Below, piece after piece: positions 1 to 8,053 of a stretch of DNA of 20,791 bases. The notes under the pieces were generated by a model that saw nothing but the letters and a program-made list of their open reading frames with translations, was not told where the DNA came from and made no database searches. The stretch lies in contig DIEP01000001.1 in the NCBI GenBank assembly GCA_002418685.1, positions 8,596-29,386 on the forward strand. Direction: 5' to 3'. Every line of letters begins with the position of its first letter. Position 1 is the first letter of the stretch. A program made the translations under genes and the position numbers. The DNA comes from Ignavibacteria bacterium UBA5771. GTDB taxonomy: Bacteria; Bacteroidota; Ignavibacteria; Kapaibacteriales; UBA2268.

Positions 1-255
1 AATTGTATTACTAATATAATCAGGAATTACTTGTGGATTTTCATAATTATTTAATCTTCCAAAATAAAGATTAAACGGGACGCTTGCATAAGGTCCGATC
101 CACCAATCACCTAATTTTCTATGAATAAAAACCGTATCTTTATTATTATCAATTGAAATATCTATAATTTCATATTTAAATGTTTGGGATTGCCCCTCAA
201 CTGAAATAAGACATATAAAGATAAAAACAAGAAAGTATAGATTTTTCAATTTCAT
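1..255 (-). CDS. Exported protein of unknown function, C-terminus cut by window edge
   Basis: An open frame of 85 codons starts with ATG at 255 and runs without a stop off the left edge. Residues 1-22 look like a Sec signal peptide: MKLKN, a hydrophobic stretch (YFLVFIFICLI), then SVEGQSQ. The mature part begins with short strand-like segments (FKYEIIDISID) followed by a tryptophan-rich stretch, GDWWIGPYASVPFNLYFGRL. That stretch would fit an amphipathic beta-strand of an outer-membrane or surface protein, but I cannot assign a family. The start lies 18 nt downstream of the stop of the WD40-type gene, on the same strand, so it is probably the next cistron. No clear Shine-Dalgarno sequence precedes it. 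The signal peptide and the clean in-frame reading make the gene likely real; the function is unknown. Confidence 0.72.
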   Translation of the reverse strand, partial: MKLKNLYFLVFIFICLISVEGQSQTFKYEIIDISIDNNKDTVFIHRKLGDWWIGPYASVPFNLYFGRLNNYENPQVIPDYISNTI

Positions 256-273
256 AAAATTCAAAATTATAGA

Positions 274-2214
274 TTAAATTTTTAAAAATTTCATATATTT
301 TGTTTGAGATACTGATACAACCTTGAGAATGTATACTCCTGAACTCATAGATTGCAAATTTATATCAAAAGAATAAAATCCGTGTTTCAATTCTTGATCT
401 ATTTTTTTCAATAACTTACCATCAAGGGAATAGATTTCAATCGAAAAATTTCCATCTTCAATCAAATTAGTTTCAAATTTTAAATTATTATCAATTGTCC
501 CCTTTTGCTCGACGTAAAATTCATTATTGGAAATAAATATTTTAGGAGTTGGCAATTGAGTGCAAAAATATAGAACTGTAACATCTTCATTTTCAATTAT
601 ATAATAGAAATTATTAGGTTCAAAAGCATTGATATCACTAATAGCGATTGTCCCTTGATTTTCATCAGTTAAAAGAGCAATTCCTTCATATAATTTGAAT
701 GTATCGTTCAAAAAATTGAAGCTATTTATTTCAAAAACCTCATTATTAGGAAATAATTGCAAACCACTAATATCAAATAATTTATATGGAATATGTAAGT
801 TATATGCGAAATGCCATAATGGAAATTTCGAAAGTATATTACTGTATTGCGAACTCATCAGAAAAGCAATTTTGCACGAATCCCCAACTGTATATGCAAC
901 CTTATTTGCAGCGATTTTAATATAAATTTTTTGCCGTATATTTAAATCAATTGTTTGCGAATTTGTGTCAAGAGAGAAATTCTGCCAAACACGAAATGCA
1001 TTATTCCTGCCTGATGTAGCAAGAGTATCGCCTGTGCTTGTAATATCAAGATTTAAAATAGCATAAGGCTCTTTAATCGTTACAGGCAAATTTGAATAAT
1101 CCTCCAAAGACCATTCTCGGAGAGTGCTATCAAGCGATACCGCTGCCAAATATGATGTTTTGAACCTCTTGATATCCCTAATCGATGATTCAAATGCGGG
1201 GAATAATCCCTTTACTTGCTGATTATTAAATTCGTATAAATTTAAAATATTACCAGAACTCGGATAGGCAAGGAATTGATCATTATTGCAAAATTCTGAA
1301 CAAAATATTGGCGAATTCTCTAAATTAAGGACCATATCTTGGGAATTGTAATTTGCTTTTGTAATTATCACTTTCCCACTAAATGTCGAAATGGCAATTG
1401 AATTTCCATTTTCAGAATAGCGCAAAGAATATGAATTCTTATACGTAGAATTACTGTATAATCTTAAAAATATTGGGAGTGGCAAGAAAAAAGTTTGCTG
1501 GAAGACTGCTAAATTATTATCATCAGTAATTACAGCAAATTTATTATCCCTTGGGTGAATATCGATTTTGCGAATGAAATTTCCGATAGTATAAAACACA
1601 TTCACGCTATTATTAGTTCTGTCCCAGAGATATGAATTATTACCGGATGAAAAAAGAATTTTCGTATTAGAATGGAAAAATTTTGCATCGTAAGTGTATG
1701 AATTATCCCTAATAAAGAGCGAATCAATCAGCGATTTTGTGGATATTCGCCAAATTTTGATCCAACCATCTTTCCCAAGAGTAAGCAACAGTTTCCCATC
1801 GGGAGAAAAATTTGTGGCTCTTATCTCGCCATAATGAGCATGTGGATTTTCCCAAATTAATTTCAATGGCTTAATTTTTCCATCTACTGCTTTGATTTTC
1901 AAAGATTGAGATAATGTAAATGGAATCGAAAAATTTACTTCATTATTGATTATTGGTTCGTTTATTCTAATCCAAGTATTCCCTGAATCAAGAGAATAAT
2001 ATAACTTAATAGTATGCGAATAATTGGAATCAATTTGTATCTTTAAAGGCTCTTCAATAAAATGTAATGAATCTGGTGCAACTGATATTAGAGTTTGAGA
2101 ATAAGTTAAATTATGATTTAAAGATGATACAAAAATAAAAAAAAATACAAACGCTAAATTGTCGAATGTATATTTCGGAGTCTTGTATTCTTTTTTATCT
2201 TTTATCTTTTTCAC
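274..2214 (-). CDS. Exported WD40-like beta-propeller protein with T9SS type A sorting domain
   Basis: 646 residues. A long charged N-region is followed by a hydrophobic core (about 20-33) and a cleavage-like YSQ at 38-40. Residues 42-118 form an Ig/BNR-like segment (YYSLDSGNTW at 72-81). Residues 121-412 hold about six or seven degenerate WD40-type blades. The clearest is the first (HYGEIRATNFSPDGKLLLTL, then GWIKIW near 150-155), and the last is TLATSGRNNAFRVW near 397-410. Residues 425-555 are an unassigned beta-rich region. Residues 556-646 match a T9SS type A C-terminal sorting domain (IEIYSLDGKLLKKI, SSGVYILKV, final KYMKFLKI), so export through T9SS to the surface or medium is expected. 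The start is GTG, overlapping the TGA of the upstream gene by 4 nt, which implies translational coupling. WD40 propellers usually scaffold protein contacts; the partner is unknown. The family call is good, the biological role open. Confidence 0.88.
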   Translation of the reverse strand: MKKIKDKKEYKTPKYTFDNLAFVFFFIFVSSLNHNLTYSQTLISVAPDSLHFIEEPLKIQIDSNYSHTIKLYYSLDSGNTWIRINEPIINNEVNFSIPFTLSQSLKIKAVDGKIKPLKLIWENPHAHYGEIRATNFSPDGKLLLTLGKDGWIKIWRISTKSLIDSLFIRDNSYTYDAKFFHSNTKILFSSGNNSYLWDRTNNSVNVFYTIGNFIRKIDIHPRDNKFAVITDDNNLAVFQQTFFLPLPIFLRLYSNSTYKNSYSLRYSENGNSIAISTFSGKVIITKANYNSQDMVLNLENSPIFCSEFCNNDQFLAYPSSGNILNLYEFNNQQVKGLFPAFESSIRDIKRFKTSYLAAVSLDSTLREWSLEDYSNLPVTIKEPYAILNLDITSTGDTLATSGRNNAFRVWQNFSLDTNSQTIDLNIRQKIYIKIAANKVAYTVGDSCKIAFLMSSQYSNILSKFPLWHFAYNLHIPYKLFDISGLQLFPNNEVFEINSFNFLNDTFKLYEGIALLTDENQGTIAISDINAFEPNNFYYIIENEDVTVLYFCTQLPTPKIFISNNEFYVEQKGTIDNNLKFETNLIEDGNFSIEIYSLDGKLLKKIDQELKHGFYSFDINLQSMSSGVYILKVVSVSQTKYMKFLKI

Positions 2215-3530
2215 CGCATTAGCACCACTTTAACAATAGAACGAGAAAGCTCAATAGATGGGTCATTAATTGGATAAGCTATGAAAATAATTTCATATAC
2301 TCCTACCGACACATTTGGTGGCGGTTCAAAAACTGTAGAATGAATTCCCCGAGCTTGCTGCTTATTATCAAGAACTTGCCCTGTTTCTCTATCATTAAGT
2401 TTGCGAACTATTCTTCCGGTTGGGTCTATTACATACACAGTTAGATACACATCATCATCAAGTTTATATTGAATAGTAGTTTTGTCTGCAAAAGGATTGG
2501 GGGTGGGCTTTGCTTCGACTATCACAGCATTTGGAATAGGCACGCAAACTTGTGCAAGCAATGTATCAGGTTTTATCTTTCCATATTCATCGATAAAATT
2601 TGCATATAATCGATAGCAATACTCAACTCCACGATATTGAATAGTATCCACAAATTGACCATAAAAATTCCCGATTGGCGAATTTCCTTTGCCTATCATT
2701 GCAGAATTATAATGTTCCCCCGCTTTCCAAGTTAGTATTGTATCATAAGTTAATCCATTTGGATTATAAATTTGACTTATCCGCAAAGCTCGAGTTATAG
2801 AATATCCTGCAAGGTCATATTCAGACTTTGTCTTCCAAGTGATACCATTTTTTAAAGTTGTAAGATATTCCACTTTAAAAAATTCCAAGATAAAAGGAAG
2901 TTTCTCAGGCGCATTAATATTATATGATACAAAAAGAGATGGATCTTGGTTCAATTCTATATTATCATCGGGATGAAACCAAACAATCGCATTGTCTACT
3001 ATTGAATCCTTATCTGTTTTATATGCAATTGCTTGATAGTAATTAAATGGGTTCTCGAAATTTAATAGTTTAGGCAAATATTGATTGTTCAATGCTGTAA
3101 TTCTATATCTTCCTAAAAGGTAAAGAGAATCGCGTGGTATTAATATAGATTCTTGATAAGTATCAGGTCCCAATATTCCAATACTCATTTGATTATTAAT
3201 AATCTTTTCGGAAGAAATATATCCGTTTAGGGGTGTAACGTTTCCTCCCGAAATAATACCATACGGAAGAGATGTTGTAATCTTCTCAATTTGGAAATCA
3301 TTTGCATTCAATTGAATTGATGGATCATTGAATTTTAAATGAAAAGTCGAATTAGCAAAATAAATCCATTTGTCTGATGTTCTTTTTAAATAAATATCAA
3401 ATTCTAATTGATTTGGTGCAGGTTTTGAATAATTATCAACATTAACAATTGCAACTGTATCAATAACTTGTGAATTTGAAATATTTACTAAAATCAGAAT
3501 AAAAAACAATATGTATTTAGCTATTTTCAT
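2211..3530 (-). CDS. T9SS-secreted protein with fibronectin-like module
   Basis: 439 residues. The signal peptide is residues 1-20 (MKIAKYILFFILILVNISNS before QV). Residues 22-200 form a beta-rich N-terminal domain (LEFDIYLKRTSDKWIYFANS at 42-61) that I cannot name; a cohesin-like beta-sandwich is possible. Residues 213-332 resemble the fibronectin-III-like module common in Bacteroidota secreted proteins: NGITWKTKSEYDLAGYSITR at 228-247, and the late VEYCYRLYANFIDEYG at 302-317. Residues 338-439 are a T9SS type A sorting domain: KPTPNPFADKTTIQYKL, the strand YVIDPTGRIVRKL, SVGVYEIIF and a final basic-hydrophobic strand ending VVLMR. ATG 3530 is preceded by AAGGA, which overlaps the stop of the preceding gene 6 nt away, so the two are almost certainly cotranscribed. 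The next gene starts inside this one's stop codon. Secretion is well supported; the ligand or partner is unknown. Confidence 0.88.
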   Translation of the reverse strand: MKIAKYILFFILILVNISNSQVIDTVAIVNVDNYSKPAPNQLEFDIYLKRTSDKWIYFANSTFHLKFNDPSIQLNANDFQIEKITTSLPYGIISGGNVTPLNGYISSEKIINNQMSIGILGPDTYQESILIPRDSLYLLGRYRITALNNQYLPKLLNFENPFNYYQAIAYKTDKDSIVDNAIVWFHPDDNIELNQDPSLFVSYNINAPEKLPFILEFFKVEYLTTLKNGITWKTKSEYDLAGYSITRALRISQIYNPNGLTYDTILTWKAGEHYNSAMIGKGNSPIGNFYGQFVDTIQYRGVEYCYRLYANFIDEYGKIKPDTLLAQVCVPIPNAVIVEAKPTPNPFADKTTIQYKLDDDVYLTVYVIDPTGRIVRKLNDRETGQVLDNKQQARGIHSTVFEPPPNVSVGVYEIIFIAYPINDPSIELSRSIVKVVLMR

Positions 3531-3536
3531 TTGTCC

Positions 3537-5633
3537 TTATTTTGAACGATTATTCCAGCTTATATTGAAATCTTTTGTTGTCACAATCCCATCAAGATTA
3601 TAATCAAATAATAAATAACCCGTTTGGGATATATTTTCCCAAGGAGTAATATAATCTTTAAGTTCGGTTAATGGATTAATGGCATCTTTCATTTGATTTC
3701 TTGAATTATCATCATTAATATAATATCCTGCACGCATCGCATAAATACGATTTCCTTTTGTAATATCCACTAACTTCATCGCTGCTGTTCCACCAAAGAC
3801 AAAATCCGACTTTGAAAAATCGTATATCATCGAATTATTTTCAGGAATTAGAGCAATGGGGTCAAGCGATTTGACTGATGAATGATTGCGATGCAATATT
3901 GTAAGCTCGAATTTTGTCCCGCTCACTATCGGATCGAAATCGGCACGTGTTATACGAACTTTGTTATTCCCTGCTATATCTACAATTGTTCCATCATATC
4001 TAATTAAAAGTAATTTAGAAAATTGGTCTTCAGGATTGTTCACATTCCTGAAATTTAGCACAATCCAATCGACAACTGAATCGGGGATTGTTTTAATTTG
4101 TGTAAAATCAATATTTCGGACCAAATCGAATGGGAAATCGCTCGGATTGATATTATTCAAAAGCAATCCACTTGTCCATAAATCGAATCGCATAGCCCCA
4201 AGTGAATTTGGCACATAGGCACCTTCCAAATATACCTTTGCTTGCAAATAAATATCAAGATGAACAGGCAATCCAATTGCAAAATTCCCCGTGGTAGAAA
4301 GCTCGGGTAATACTTGCCATGCCCAATTATGAGCACTATCCATATTTGGAAGATTTGGTTTCATATCCTCCCACTCTGTTCCATCCCATTTTTGAAGAAT
4401 CAAATCAATAAATGTATCCCTTAAAGAATAAGTTTCATCATATAATTCACGGACAGTATTACGCCAACCATAGCCAAATTCGGCATTGAAACCATTTTCC
4501 ACAATATTTCCTGCAGCGTCTTTCATCAAAATTTCAAATGATCGGCGCACCTTCGAATGAGTATCGTCAAAGCCCGAATAGATTCCTGAACGAATATCCA
4601 TTGTGATATCGCTAATGAAGTTCGCACTTTCTACCGTATTAAATATTATATAAGTATATGGATTATGAAAATAGTTCTTTTCTCCTATTTTTAAATTATT
4701 TCTTTGGAAAATACCTGATATTTCCGAATACGTTGTATCCTGAAATACGGGGTTATTTGTGCTTGCATGGGTCAAAGTGTCATTAAAAGCAATTATTTTA
4801 GCTCTCAGCAAAAGCGAATCATTGACTTGCACATTTTTCGATAATATTAAACTATCTGTGTTGTTAACATTTAAATTTTGTAAGGCATCTCGATTTGATG
4901 GTATTTCTCCTCCTGTTGTTAATGTTCCAATACCACTGTATCGAACATTAACACGACCTGCAAAAAGCGGTTCATTTGCTAATGAAGCCCCCACGTATCG
5001 TTCAATTTCTGTGGAATCTGCCATTGTAAAGTTATTCGCAGTCGTATTGCCAAGCATCCCACGGGTTAATGTCAGTTTACCTGTAATCTCAAAACCGCCC
5101 GACTGCACATTTACCCCAATCGGATTATCTATATTTAATCGTGAAAACTTCCCATTTGCTAATAAGTTTTGCGGAACTGTTTCATTTCGCAGGACTAAAT
5201 CTTTTGGTCCAATATATTCTGAATTCTTATTTACAACAGTTGCATGAGCAATCAAATCATTTGGATTTGTGCCGATATAGAAAGTTGTCAGAATTGCGTT
5301 ACTATCCAAAATTAGAGAATCCCGAACAACAAGGTTTTTCGTTTTGTTAACCGGATCCTTATTATCAAGAACGAATTTTCGAGAATTATTTTTAAATACC
5401 AATTGATTATAAACAATATTAGGGACTTGATAGAATATGCTCTGATCAGATTGCAGAAATTCCATCCTTCCGCCAAGTGTGTCAGGCAATGAAATCACCT
5501 GTCCACTTTTAATTCGTATTGTCCCAATATTATCAATCTTACCCCCCTTATTATCAAGACCTTGGGCAAAAATTGGTCCCGCAGCCAAGATAAATAGGAG
5601 GATAATATTAATAATCTTTTGTTTGATTTTCAT
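3537..5633 (-). CDS. Exported filament-type protein with HRNH module and C-terminal dockerin-like EF-hand
   Basis: 698 residues. The signal peptide is 1-24 (LLFILAAGPIFAQ). Residues 25-310 are repetitive short beta-rungs (DNKGGKIDNIGTIRIKSGQV at 27-46, then phrases such as LVVRDSLILDSNAIL and LILSKNVQVNDSLLL), suggesting a beta-solenoid. Residues 320-455 look like a diverged form of the domain seen in the two upstream proteins (YFHNPYTYIIF, RRSFEIL, TTGNFAIGLP). Residues 460-625 match a recognisable FCB-group surface module: VDWIVLNFRN at 521-530, LLLIRYDGTIVDI at 541-553 and ILHRNHSSV at 579-587. The end carries a canonical calcium-loop pattern (D677, N679, D681, G682, D688), as in dockerin type I repeats; a preceding half around 638-652 is degenerate. 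I see no T9SS sorting domain. The start has no obvious Shine-Dalgarno sequence. It sits 6 nt upstream of a T9SS substrate gene, which may encode a partner. Confidence 0.85.
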   Translation of the reverse strand: MKIKQKIINIILLFILAAGPIFAQGLDNKGGKIDNIGTIRIKSGQVISLPDTLGGRMEFLQSDQSIFYQVPNIVYNQLVFKNNSRKFVLDNKDPVNKTKNLVVRDSLILDSNAILTTFYIGTNPNDLIAHATVVNKNSEYIGPKDLVLRNETVPQNLLANGKFSRLNIDNPIGVNVQSGGFEITGKLTLTRGMLGNTTANNFTMADSTEIERYVGASLANEPLFAGRVNVRYSGIGTLTTGGEIPSNRDALQNLNVNNTDSLILSKNVQVNDSLLLRAKIIAFNDTLTHASTNNPVFQDTTYSEISGIFQRNNLKIGEKNYFHNPYTYIIFNTVESANFISDITMDIRSGIYSGFDDTHSKVRRSFEILMKDAAGNIVENGFNAEFGYGWRNTVRELYDETYSLRDTFIDLILQKWDGTEWEDMKPNLPNMDSAHNWAWQVLPELSTTGNFAIGLPVHLDIYLQAKVYLEGAYVPNSLGAMRFDLWTSGLLLNNINPSDFPFDLVRNIDFTQIKTIPDSVVDWIVLNFRNVNNPEDQFSKLLLIRYDGTIVDIAGNNKVRITRADFDPIVSGTKFELTILHRNHSSVKSLDPIALIPENNSMIYDFSKSDFVFGGTAAMKLVDITKGNRIYAMRAGYYINDDNSRNQMKDAINPLTELKDYITPWENISQTGYLLFDYNLDGIVTTKDFNISWNNRSK

Positions 5634-5705
5634 TTGTATTTAATCAATTAACTGAAAAATATTTGTAGTTATTTTTCTTATTTAAACTATAAATGAACAT
5701 ATACA

Positions 5706-5740
5706 AATCCTTCCGAAGATTTTAAACCTTCGGAAGGTTT
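5706..5740 (-). terminator. Hairpin region after the 737-codon frame; terminator or attenuator-like
   Basis: Read on the minus strand, 14 nt after the stop codon at 5751, CCTTCCGAAG (5737-5728) pairs perfectly with CTTCGGAAGG (5718-5709) around a 9-nt loop. A short, weak T-rich run (ATTTGTATATG) follows. The same bases can instead form two smaller consecutive hairpins: AAACCTTCCGAAGGTTT (5740-5724) and AAATCTTCGGAAGGATTT (5722-5705). The position between two genes and the stem strength support a transcription terminator. The poor U-tract and the competing folds leave partial read-through or attenuation possible. Confidence 0.68.
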
Positions 5741-5750
5741 ATATTTCAGT

Positions 5751-7907
5751 TTACTGTCCAATCTCGATAACTTGATAGTTTGTGATTGTTCCTGTGTTTG
5801 TAATCTGTGCTGTTCCAAATATAACTGGACTAGCTGTATAACTTCCATTCTTCAAATTTGAAATATAGAGACCGTTAACCGTGTTTGTCCCTGGAGTTGT
5901 TGTTTTCAAATTCCAATCTCCAACGTTTGTGGTTGCATTGGAGTTATATAAACCTGCATTTATACCACCCGATATGCCAGTAAGCGCTGTATGGAGATTA
6001 TATCCATCGCCATTGTCTTCATTTCCAACGATTAAAGATGCATTAACATACCCCGTTGCTATTGTAATTGAATTTGCAATTGGATTTGTGTTATATATTG
6101 AATTTTCTGGTGTTGTATTCCCAATATCTACTGTTCCATAAGCGGGACCTGCAATACCTGCATAAACAAGTGTGCGAATCTCTGCATTATCAGTCGAGCT
6201 CGGATATGCTCCTTCATCCCATGTGTTTGGATTAGTCCATCTACCTGAATTCACTGCAATAAAGAGCATTGGCTTGGACGTTAGAATAATGCTACTACCT
6301 TTTGACAGTTCATATATTGACCCGCCACCTGTAACACCAGATAATTTAAGTCCCTTCGCTTGATCAGTAACTAATTGAACAAATCTTGGATCAGCGCCAT
6401 TACTATTAGTAGCAATACCTGCGCCACCTGAAACTTTCTGCCTTTCACCAGCAGCATCACCCCAAGCTTCTTCAAAATGCAAATTTGCTTCATTACCAGT
6501 GAATGCTACATCCTTATCACCTGCAACATAACCAATCCTTAAAGTAGAAATATTGCCTGCTGTTCCGTCATAATCGATAGTTACGCATCTTTTTAAATCT
6601 CTTGTTATATCAAAATCTGCGCTTTTGTCAGGAGTCAAGCCAGGAAGCACATTTAATGAGAAATATGTAGTAGGAAGTGCGCTGAACGTAACTTGCGTTT
6701 GAGCATTATTGAAAGTATAAGCTGTTCCTGCTAAAATTGTTCCTCTTAAAACAACCTTCCCCTGAATATATTCGTTATTATTTTGGCTTATGTAAGAAAT
6801 TTTATTTCCAATTGCTCCATCTGTATAGAAGCTAAAACCGGTTACACAGTCAGTTCCCATCACAATTGGACCACCTGCAACAGAAACATCACTGCGAGTA
6901 TGAACATCGCCCGTTGCATTTTTTGTAGCTCCACCAGTAAATGTTAATTTCCCATAATTATTTCCAGGTGCTGCATCGCTTGTGAATACTATGTCCTGTG
7001 ATCCAGTTGTTGCTGTATAAGCAACAGTCGAAGTTGCATCAAAGGTCATGTTATCATGTTGTAAATCTGCATTTGTAAATGTGCCTGCGATATCAAGATA
7101 TGAATTCAATCCCATAGCAAGCGATCCACTAGCACCAACCGCTAATGTTCCATTCTCTGTGAAATTTCCCGATGAATTTAACGAAAGTGTGCCACCAGTA
7201 ACATCAAATGTCTTACCCGAGCTCATAGTAAATGTGCCCGTTCCCGTTGTTTGGAAATTTCCCGATGCAGCTGTAATGTTTCCATCGGCAGTCGAAGCAC
7301 CCTCCCCGACGGTAAAATCAGCATTTGTTGTAAGAGTAGCAGTCGACTGCACTGCTAACAGTCCTTCCAAAATTGTTGGAGCAGTTGTACTTTTTGCACT
7401 TCCTGATAAATCGAGGTTATAGTATCTATTTAAACCTGTTGATCCACCATTTTCTGCATAAATAGTCTGCGCAGCAGTCCCTTCATAATGGAATGTGCCT
7501 GTGTATGTTCGGTCACCACTAGTTGTAGAATAACCTACACCTCCCGTCAATGCAGTATAGCCAGGTAAAGGAGTTGGACATCCCGAGCCACCAACGAATA
7601 CACCATCAGGAATAGTTTTTGTTCCACCTGAAAGGAATAGATTTGTATAGTGCAGTGCTTGAACTGCTTGACCACCCGTTGTAGATGCCCAATCGACAGT
7701 CCCTTGAATAGGAACCGTTAACCCAAGTTGGGCAGTTCCAGCGAAAGATCCTGTATTGCTTTTAATTCTTACGACAGCTTGACAATCAGCTGTATATGTT
7801 CCGCCCGTATTATTGGTAAAAGTTTGAGCGGATACTACCAAAACATTCATAGCTACAATGATAAGAACTATAGAAAGTTTTAGTAAAATTGTTTTTTGAT
7901 GTTTCAT
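5751..7907 (-). CDS. Exported Gly/Ala/Thr-rich filament protein with one G-x-W module
   Basis: 718 residues from the chosen start. ATG 7907 is preceded at 5 nt by AAAGAGG and opens a canonical signal peptide (MKHQKTILLKLSIVLIIVAM, then NVLVVSAQ). Two earlier in-frame ATGs (7964, 7943) would only lengthen the N-region, although 7943 also has AGGA 5 nt upstream. Residues about 28-370 are rung-like and rich in Gly, Thr, Ser and Ala (GTLAVGASGSLAMGLNSYLD and similar), suggesting a beta-solenoid. Residues about 380-545 appear to be the YTP/RYW-type domain (GTAYTFNNAQTQVTF, then RDLKRCVTIDY). SGRWTNPNTW (about 553-562) is the G-x-W module shared with the giant upstream protein. The protein ends in NTGTITNYQVIEIGQ, close to the giant's tail (NRGILEIGN). 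There is no T9SS sorting domain. A structural or adhesive surface role is inferred; no catalytic motif is visible. Confidence 0.85.
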   Translation of the reverse strand: MKHQKTILLKLSIVLIIVAMNVLVVSAQTFTNNTGGTYTADCQAVVRIKSNTGSFAGTAQLGLTVPIQGTVDWASTTGGQAVQALHYTNLFLSGGTKTIPDGVFVGGSGCPTPLPGYTALTGGVGYSTTSGDRTYTGTFHYEGTAAQTIYAENGGSTGLNRYYNLDLSGSAKSTTAPTILEGLLAVQSTATLTTNADFTVGEGASTADGNITAASGNFQTTGTGTFTMSSGKTFDVTGGTLSLNSSGNFTENGTLAVGASGSLAMGLNSYLDIAGTFTNADLQHDNMTFDATSTVAYTATTGSQDIVFTSDAAPGNNYGKLTFTGGATKNATGDVHTRSDVSVAGGPIVMGTDCVTGFSFYTDGAIGNKISYISQNNNEYIQGKVVLRGTILAGTAYTFNNAQTQVTFSALPTTYFSLNVLPGLTPDKSADFDITRDLKRCVTIDYDGTAGNISTLRIGYVAGDKDVAFTGNEANLHFEEAWGDAAGERQKVSGGAGIATNSNGADPRFVQLVTDQAKGLKLSGVTGGGSIYELSKGSSIILTSKPMLFIAVNSGRWTNPNTWDEGAYPSSTDNAEIRTLVYAGIAGPAYGTVDIGNTTPENSIYNTNPIANSITIATGYVNASLIVGNEDNGDGYNLHTALTGISGGINAGLYNSNATTNVGDWNLKTTTPGTNTVNGLYISNLKNGSYTASPVIFGTAQITNTGTITNYQVIEIGQ

Positions 7908-7910
7908 AAA

Positions 7911-7919
7911 AACCTCTTT
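7911..7919 (-). promoter_or_regulatory. Ribosome binding site that decides the start at 7907
   Basis: The minus-strand sequence AAAAGAGGTTTTTATG places a purine-rich Shine-Dalgarno core (AAAGAGG) 5 nt before ATG 7907. It is the strongest such site in the window, and it selects the start that gives a compact signal peptide. A second candidate, AGGATAAAAATG, would start at 7943. Confidence 0.6.
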
Positions 7920-7990
7920 TTTTAAAAAATAATTAAAATTCATTTTTATCCTATTTAAATACAAATTAACACTTATTTACATAATATAAT

Positions 7991-8006
7991 TAAGTAATAT
8001 TACTTA
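7991..8006. repeat. Perfect 16-bp palindrome TAAGTAATATTACTTA
   Basis: The sequence is identical to its own reverse complement over all 16 bases. It lies 84 bp upstream of the chosen start at 7907 and outside any gene. The size and symmetry fit a binding site for a dimeric regulator, but no regulator gene is in the window. In AT-rich DNA a palindrome this long could still be chance. Confidence 0.6.
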
Positions 8007-8042
8007 TGCTTCGACTTTTTCCTTTACTTTTTCCACTTTATC

Positions 8043-8053
8043 AAGAGGAGGTT
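8043..8053 (-). promoter_or_regulatory. Anti-Shine-Dalgarno-like tract in the leader
   Basis: The minus strand reads AACCTCCTCTT, containing ACCTCCT as in the 3' end of 16S rRNA. AACCTC can pair with GAGGTT, and CCTCTT with AAGAGG, of the ribosome binding site at 7911-7918 about 130 nt downstream. If the transcript starts upstream of this tract, it could mask that site. This is inference from complementarity only. Confidence 0.25.

Noticed and set aside
4759..5247. Plus-strand open frame of 162 codons, with others at 3886-4218, 7048-7422, 13483-13803 and 18650-18940
   Set aside because: All lie antisense inside long minus-strand genes with clear domains. Their translations show no signal peptide or recognisable motif, and they look like shadow frames.
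7908..7964. ATG 7964 as the start of the 718-residue protein
   Set aside because: It has no good ribosome binding site and would put 19 extra residues before a normal signal peptide; ATG 7907 has AAAGAGG at 5 nt.
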